64,000 nucleotides of DNA. It comes from CAIMFV01 sp040757715 (GTDB lineage Bacteria; Pseudomonadota; Alphaproteobacteria; Caulobacterales; Caulobacteraceae). Shown here piece after piece: positions 59,795-64,000 of the stretch. Each line of letters starts with the position of its first letter. Positions within the stretch are counted from its first letter, which is position 1. Where the stretch lies: assembly GCA_040757715.1 (NCBI GenBank), contig JBFLWS010000017.1:6270-70269 (forward strand). Direction: 5' to 3'. Made by a program: the position numbers and the translations under genes. A model generated the notes under the pieces. It ran no database searches, had not been told where the DNA came from, and was given only the letters and a program-made list of their open reading frames with translations.

Positions 59795-60310
59795 CTTGAT
59801 CCCGTCATATTGAAGCATATCCGGAGTTGACGAGGTAGTTTGCGCACTCGGTGGCTGTGAAGTGATCGAGGAGTTGGCCGATGCGCCGCCAGGTGGCTTC
59901 GACGGTGCGCTCGGCGGCCTTGCGGAGCAGGGTCTTGAGCTTGGCGAAGACCTGCTCGATGGGATTGAGGTCGGGGCTGTAGGGCGGCAGGAAGATCAGA
60001 TGTGCGCCGGCCTTTCGCAGGGCTTGTCGCACGGCCTTGCTCTTGTGGCTGCCCAGGTTGTCCATGACGACGACGTCGCCGGGCGAGAGGGTGGGGACCA
60101 GGATCTGTTGGACATAGGCCAAGAACCACTCGCCATTGATCGGTCCGTCCAGGACGAAAGGGGCCGTGATCTGGTCGCAGCGCAGGGCGGCCAGGAAGGT
60201 CAGGGTTTTCCAGTGGCCGTGCGGGACCTTGGCCACCAGCCGCTGACCGCGGGCGCAACGGCCGTGGGTGCGGGTCATGTTGGTCTTGGCCCAAGTCAGA
60301 CCAGACGGCG
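59795..60310 (-). mobile_element. IS630-family remnant, transposase C-terminal half
   Basis: The minus frame 59805-60278 encodes the DDE half of an IS630-type transposase: MTRTHGRCARGQRLVAKVP, VVMDNLGSHKSKAVR (second catalytic Asp) and FLPPYSPDLNPIEQVFAKLK (catalytic Glu). Just upstream in the same frame the sequence reads TWAKTN, the expected continuation, but the preceding DE pair with the first catalytic Asp and the whole N-terminal helix-turn-helix part are missing where the homology stops at about 60300. So this is a truncated, inactive copy. The right boundary is set where IS5-like sequence begins and is approximate. Confidence 0.85.
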
Positions 60311-60681
60311 CGGATCAAGCCTCGCCTGATGGCGTCGCCAGCGCGCCCGCTTCCTGGCCACGTTCGGACGGTCCTGCTCGGCGCCGAACAGGCTTTTTGA
60401 AGCTCACGCTCTCATGGGCGAAGAAGTTCCCCACCGCCTACGACGCCAACGGACTACGCCAGTTCCTGGGCGAGCGCGGAACCACCCATGGCATCCCCAA
60501 CCCCCGACCCGCAAGTGCTTCTATCCCTTCGATCCCACTGCCTACCGGCAGCGAAATCTCGTCGAGCGAATGTTCTGCCGACTTAAGGACTGGCGACGCA
60601 TCGCAACCCAGTCGGCCGCCAACTTCACAAGCGCCGTCTTCATCGCCGCAGCAATCACCTGGTGGGCTTGGTCTGCCCCCT
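60310..60681 (+). mobile_element. IS5-family remnant, transposase C-terminal end, frameshifted
   Basis: Two plus frames carry adjoining parts of an IS5 (IS427-group-like) transposase: AYDANGLRQFLGERGTT in one, then RKCFYPFDPTAYRQRNLVERMFCRLKDWRRIAT and FIAAAITWW in another, with the shift near 60500. The N-terminal two-thirds is absent. The YDAN and E-containing RNLVERMFCRLKDW blocks are family-typical. The copy is decayed and joined to the IS630 remnant on the left and an IS3 remnant on the right. Confidence 0.85.
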
Positions 60682-61445
60682 TGAAGTGGTCCATCCCTTA
60701 TGTTGGTCCGAGGACCATTTTGGATGGATGGAACGATGGCTAGGAAGCGCCGCAAGCCGGAAGAGATCGTCGCCAAGCTGCGCCATGTTGGTGTGCTGAC
60801 TGCGCAGGGCAGGACGATCGCGGTGACGGAGACGACCTACTTCCGCTGGCGGCCGGCTATGGCTGAACGACGGCTCCTGCGTGCGGCTCAGGGCCGAGGG
60901 CCCCAACCATGTTTGGTCCTACGACTTTGTCGAGGACCGCACCCACGATGGACGGAAATTCCGTATGCTCTGCGTTATCGATGAGTTCACCCACGAGGCC
61001 CTGGTGATCCGAGTCAAGCGCAAGCTCAACTCCATCGACGTGCTAGAGACCCTGGCCGATCTGATGATCCTCAGAGGGGCCGTCCGCCTATGTTCGCCGG
61101 ACAACGGTCCGGAGCTCATCGCCCAGACCTTGCGCGACTGGATCGCCACCGTCGGCTCGAAGGCCACCTACATCGAGCCCGGTAGCCCATGGGAGAACGG
61201 CTACTGCGAGAGCTTCAACTCCAGCTCAGCGACGAGCTGCTCAATGGCGAGAATTCTACAGCCTAGCCGAGGCTCAGGTCCTGATCGGAGCATGGCGGCG
61301 CCTGAGACAATCGTCCCCAGAAGCGGAGGCGCGTGCGATGGGCAAGCCCACCAGCTCGCTTGAAGAGCGCTGGCTCGCCCACCCCAACCATGGCGTCAAA
61401 GGCCGCCATGCATTAACAATGACACCGGATCATCTCACGAGGGGG
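60682..61445 (+). mobile_element. IS3-family remnant with internal deletion
   Basis: The left end reads TGAAGTGGTCC. orfA starts at 60736 (MARKRRKPEEIVAKLRHVGVLTAQGR) but after VTETTYFRWRP jumps into orfB (NDGSCVRLRAEGPNHVWSYDF), so the end of orfA and the start of orfB are deleted. The rest of the DDE domain is recognisable from 60881: YDFVEDRTHDGRKFRML, SPDNGPEL and WENGYCESFN, after which a frameshift at about 61225 breaks the C-terminus. The right boundary near 61445 is approximate. Not functional. Confidence 0.85.
60881..61363 (+). pseudogene. IS3 orfB integrase-core fragment
   Basis: 160-residue frame holding the integrase catalytic core: first Asp in WSYDFVED, second Asp in CSPDNGPELIAQ, Glu in PWENGYCESFNS. 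After residue about 115 the frame is shifted relative to the family (the expected LRDELLNGEIFYSLAEAQ continues in the next frame), so the C-terminus shown is not real. It lacks the N-terminal HTH part, lost in the internal deletion. Read as a pseudogene. Confidence 0.8.
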
Positions 61446-61531
61446 CATCGCCAGACGCTTGTTCGCCCGCCGCTAGTCTGGTAGCTCATCCGAGCCCTCC
61501 AACATAGGGCTGGAAACGCGGGAGCGACCCG

Positions 61532-62347
61532 ATGAGATTAGTGGCGAGAAAAAGCTATATCGGCGAAATTCCTGATACAATTCAGGATTTTACCGAGGCG
61601 TTTCGCAAGCTTCCCCTCGCATTAAATCTTGCGTTTCAGGATATCTTGGCGCGTTATAGGGGCTCCGTAATCGGCCCATGGTGGATTACTGTCACTTCAG
61701 GAGCGCTGGTCCTTGGAATAGGTATAAACTATGGACCATTGTTCGGCCGCCCCGTCAGTGAACTACTACCATATGTTGCTGTGGGAATTGTCATCTGGTC
61801 GTTTTTCGCATCTTCGATATCTGAGGGAGGCGAGGCGTTTGTGGCGGGCGGCACGATGCTTCGGCAGTCTGCCCTTCCACTTCCATTGTTCATAATCCGA
61901 TGCGTTACGCGCAACTTGATCAATTTTGGGCATCAACTCGTTATTATAGCTGCCATTCTATTGTGGTTTCACATATATCCGAGAATTGGCTCTCTATGGG
62001 CGGTGATGGGTTTGATTGTTCTGATTCTGAATATTTCCTGGGCGGCCCTCTTTCTTGCAATTATTTCAGCTCGCTTTAGAGATATTCCTCAAATTGTTTC
62101 TGCCGGGCTCCAGTTTATATTTTTTCTCTCCCCTATATTTTGGGTCCCAAATGACCAAATGGCACGAAATCCACTTGTGGCAGATAACCCGTTTTTCTTT
62201 TCTGTTCAAAGCGTGCGCGAGCCTTTGCTACAGGGCACTATGCCGCACCAGTTCTTTACCATCCTTGTGCCAATTGCGGCAGTCGGTTGGGTTGCTACAC
62301 TCTTAATCTATAACCAGACCCGTCGCCGGGTTGTGCATTATCTTTGA
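61532..62347 (+). CDS. polysaccharide ABC transporter permease (Wzm/KpsM type)
   Basis: 271-residue ABC-2 permease with six hydrophobic segments, the type that exports lipid-linked O-antigen or capsule. The N-terminal FRKLPLALNLAFQDILARYRGSVIGPWWITV is the family amphipathic start; RDIPQIVSAGLQFIFFLSPIFWVP is the conserved loop. The gene is clearly more AT-rich than its chromosome neighbours, with Ile and Phe codons ending in T, so it looks acquired. GGGAG precedes the ATG. The stop overlaps a possible TTG start of the ATPase gene as TTGA. Confidence 0.92.
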   Translation: MRLVARKSYIGEIPDTIQDFTEAFRKLPLALNLAFQDILARYRGSVIGPWWITVTSGALVLGIGINYGPLFGRPVSELLPYVAVGIVIWSFFASSISEGGEAFVAGGTMLRQSALPLPLFIIRCVTRNLINFGHQLVIIAAILLWFHIYPRIGSLWAVMGLIVLILNISWAALFLAIISARFRDIPQIVSAGLQFIFFLSPIFWVPNDQMARNPLVADNPFFFSVQSVREPLLQGTMPHQFFTILVPIAAVGWVATLLIYNQTRRRVVHYL

Positions 62348-62355
62348 GTCGATCC

Positions 62356-63123
62356 ATGTCGTATATTCACGTCGATAATCTATCGCTTCATTTCCCGATA
62401 ATCGGTGCGGACTCCCAGTCACTGAAGCGTCACCTTAAGCAAGTTGCGATTGGCGGTCTGCTTGCAAAAAAAAGCCAGAATTCGTCGCGGCCTATTCTGG
62501 TCGCGTTGCGTGATGTGACCTTCGATTTGCGTGCTGGCGACCGGCTCGGGCTAATTGGCGCGAACGGCTCCGGGAAGACAACTTTGTTGCGGTGCCTTGC
62601 CGGGGCTTATACGCCTGACCGAGGTGTTGTGGAGGTTGAAGGACGCGTTGCGAGCTTGCTTGACCTGAGCATTGGGATCGACGCCTCTGCCACTGGATTT
62701 GAGAACATAAGACTTCGAGGATTGGTTGCCGGCCTAAACAGTCGGGAAATTGAGGCGAAAGCGGATGAGATTGCCACGTTTAGTGGCCTTGGGCCGTTCC
62801 TTGCGATGCCAATGAAGAGCTACTCATCGGGGATGCAGGCTCGATTAGCTTTTGCAACGGCTACTTCCGTAGGCGCCGACATACTCCTCATTGATGAGTG
62901 GATCGCCGTTGGGGATGCAGAATTCCGGGCGCGGGCCCATGACCGGCTCACGGCGATGGTGAATAATGCCAGCATCCTTGTCCTAGCTTCACATGATCAA
63001 AATTTGATCAGATCACTTTGCAATAAGGTGATGCGTTTGGATCACGGCATCGCGTCAGAGGTAGTGCCAGTTGCAGAAATGGACGACTTAATGGCGCGCC
63101 CCACACCTGAGCGTAAGCCATAA
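62356..63123 (+). CDS. polysaccharide ABC transporter ATP-binding protein (Wzt/KpsT type)
   Basis: 255-residue ATPase partner of the permease. Walker A GANGSGKT, the signature motif YSSGMQARL, Walker B ILLIDEWIAVGD and the H-loop VLASHDQN are all present. The N-terminal SLHFPIIGADSQSLKRHL is typical of O-antigen exporters. It lacks the C-terminal carbohydrate-binding domain of full-length Wzt, so export would not be chain-terminator-gated in that way. A TTG at 62344 overlapping the permease stop is an alternative start. Same AT-rich base use as the permease. Confidence 0.92.
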   Translation: MSYIHVDNLSLHFPIIGADSQSLKRHLKQVAIGGLLAKKSQNSSRPILVALRDVTFDLRAGDRLGLIGANGSGKTTLLRCLAGAYTPDRGVVEVEGRVASLLDLSIGIDASATGFENIRLRGLVAGLNSREIEAKADEIATFSGLGPFLAMPMKSYSSGMQARLAFATATSVGADILLIDEWIAVGDAEFRARAHDRLTAMVNNASILVLASHDQNLIRSLCNKVMRLDHGIASEVVPVAEMDDLMARPTPERKP

Positions 63124-63139
63124 AAAAGATACTTAAAAA

Positions 63140-63287
63140 ATGTCGCTTCGCGCTACCGATCGTTGGATGGCCTGCCCCAATCCGCCCTTGGGGGCCATCG
63201 GAGGCACATTCTTGATAAGAAGGAGCCATCACCAGCAAGATTACGAGCAAGTTTTCCACTGACGTGCGCGAGCGGGCGGACGATTGA
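63140..63287 (+). mobile_element. IS3-type fragment, orfA N-terminus only
   Basis: After a leader containing AAGGAG, the frame from 63230 reads ITSKITSKFSTDVRERADD and then stops; SKIT-KFS-VRERA is the start of a familiar IS3-family orfA. The remainder is replaced by the left end of the next IS3 element at about 63288. The left boundary is uncertain. A remnant only. Confidence 0.6.
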
Positions 63288-63346
63288 TCCTCCCTCGTTT
63301 CGGTGGACACCCATGCTAGCTTTTCGGAGCTGGAGAGGAGTGTCAG

Positions 63347-63559
63347 ATGGAACGTCGTCAGCGCTGGATATTTCCGGAGGCTTTCAAGCGCGAGGCTGTT
63401 GATCGGGTCGCCAGCAGCGGGCTGTCACCGGGCCGGGTCGCGGCCGAGCTGGGGCTGCATGAGACGGTTCTTCGGCGATGGATGATGCAGTTCGGGGCGC
63501 AGGCGACGGGGCTGGCGAGGCGCCCCAACACGCAGGCGGCTGGCTCCGTCGCCGTCTGA
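63347..63559 (+). pseudogene. IS3 orfA, frameshifted
   Basis: The 70 residues carry the HTH of an IS3/IS911-type orfA: KREAVDRVASSGLSPGRVAAELGLHETVLRRWMMQFG. The expected coiled-coil tail (AENARLRRDNDRL, LKK-LIFGA) lies in other frames downstream (63560-63662), showing at least one frameshift. It is followed at 63660 by the cut-off orfB start. Confidence 0.7.
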
Positions 63560-63659
63560 CCTGGCCGCCGAGAACGCCCGCCTGCGCCGCGATAACGACC
63601 GGCTGCCATGGAGCGCGATATCCTAAAAAAGCCGCGCTCATCTTCGGAGCGACCTCCCG

Positions 63660-63797
63660 ATGAGGTTCGGGTTCGTCGATGAGCATCACAAGATCTGGCC
63701 GGTTAGGATGATGTGCGCCGTGCTCGGCCTGTCTGCCAGCGGCTACTACGCATGGCGCGGGCGTGCGCCCAGCCCACGGGCGGTGACCTGCCCCTGA
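63660..63797 (+). pseudogene. IS3 orfB, N-terminal 45 residues only
   Basis: The 45-residue frame begins MRFGFVDEHHKIWPVRMMC and continues through LGLSASGYYAWRGRAPSP, the start of IS3 OrfB before the integrase core. It is cut by the sequence at 63784, which looks like the left end of another IS. It is translationally downstream of the broken orfA, as in intact IS3 elements. Confidence 0.7.
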
Positions 63798-64000
63798 TTT
63801 TTTCCTCCACGCGGAGCTAGAGTCCGGCCCCTTAGAGGACGGACGGATGAAGCGATCGAGATTTACGGAAGAGCGTAAGCGCCCGGTGACGACCGCCTTC
63901 CGTGACGGGGCTGGGATCGGATAGCGGTCGGGCACATGGACGCTGAGGGTAGTGTCCACGAGCGGGGCTTAATGGACACGATCGTAGTGGACGGTATGAC
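63784..64000 (+). mobile_element. third IS3-like fragment at the window edge
   Basis: It begins TGACCTGCCCC, as in left ends of a known IS3 subgroup. An ATG at 63847 gives MKRSRFTEE, the start of that subgroup's orfA, but the frame then diverges and stops after 25 codons. The last 60 bases contain GTGTCCA (63951-63957) and TGGACAC facing each other, possibly the end or start of another element. The remainder is outside the window, so its state is unknown. Confidence 0.6.

Larger units (their letters stand above)
63288..63797 (+). mobile_element. IS3-family remnant, orfA and N-terminus of orfB
   Basis: orfA starts at 63347 (MERRQRWIFPEAFKREAVDRVASS, GLSPGRVAAELGLHETVLRRW), goes out of frame near 63540 and continues in another frame (LAAENARLRRDNDRL and ERDILKK-LIFGATSR). 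The orfB start is at 63660 (MRFGFVDEHHKIWPVRMMCAVLGLSASGYYAW) and stops at 63797, where a further IS-like left end, TGACCTGCCCC, takes over at 63784. The catalytic domain is missing, so this copy is dead. Confidence 0.8.

Noticed and set aside
59518..60318. 266-residue minus-strand open frame from the IS630 remnant into rfbC
   Set aside because: Runs in a different frame from the real transposase for most of its length and crosses rfbC; not a fusion gene.
59795..64000. Composite transposon carrying the Wzm/Wzt genes
   Set aside because: The flanking IS remnants are of different families and all truncated, so they cannot form matched ends of one transposon.

Overview
The window is GC-rich, densely coded DNA from an alphaproteobacterium, most likely of the order Caulobacterales (Caulobacter or Phenylobacterium-like). 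The order is inferred from several markers: a zauP-zapA pair next to zapE, a chvI-chvG-hprK-EIIA-HPr regulatory cluster, FixL/FixJ/FixK oxygen control, and an exact CtrA-type TTAA-N7-TTAA site. No rRNA, tRNA or CRISPR array was seen. Genes run on both strands in short operons, often with 4-base start/stop overlaps.

Region 1 to 9 kb: a truncated short-chain dehydrogenase and an aldehyde dehydrogenase lead into an oxygen-response block. This block holds a stand-alone receiver, FixJ, a membrane FixL with its haem-binding PAS residues intact, and divergently a FixK regulator. A perfect FixK-type palindrome lies between fixL and fixK. Downstream of fixK come a tandem universal stress protein, phosphate acetyltransferase and acetate kinase, which together look like a low-oxygen energy module.

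Region 9 to 24 kb: a GT39 membrane glycosyltransferase with its GT2-GtrA partner, ArgE, a small Ala/Pro-rich protein behind a CtrA site, part of the cytochrome c maturation system (ccmC, a 48-residue ccmD, ccmG), a Na+/H+ antiporter, an FKBP lipoprotein, a FemAB/CelD-like acetyltransferase, an iron alcohol dehydrogenase, and the chvI-chvG-hprK-EIIA-HPr operon. A 571-residue protein that I cannot assign lies divergent from chvI.

Region 24 to 46 kb is mostly housekeeping: pgk, gap, zauP-zapA-zapE, a GT2 transferase, an SDR, pterin dehydratase, a peptidoglycan-binding lipoprotein, ubiA, a dipeptidyl-peptidase IV type protease, a Bax-inhibitor-1 protein (followed by a palindromic intergenic repeat and a strong terminator), carA, purD, xseA, thpR, a CitE-type lyase, a TadG-like von Willebrand protein, a Kup potassium transporter and a PPK2 polyphosphate kinase.

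Region 46 to 64 kb is an envelope-sugar region: hldE, a WecG/TagA transferase, a GT4 transferase with an asparagine synthetase, glmM and glmS divergently, galU, and a complete dTDP-L-rhamnose operon (rfbB, rfbD, rfbA, rfbC). After rfbC the sequence breaks into remnants of three insertion-sequence families (IS630, IS5, IS3). A visibly AT-richer Wzm/Wzt-type polysaccharide ABC transporter follows, and then at least three more IS3-type fragments to the window end. The right end looks like a recombination-prone O-antigen or capsule island. I found no clear new multi-gene system. The best leads are the CtrA-site small gene, the unassigned 571-residue protein, the FixLJ-FixK/acetate block and the IS-flanked transporter island.
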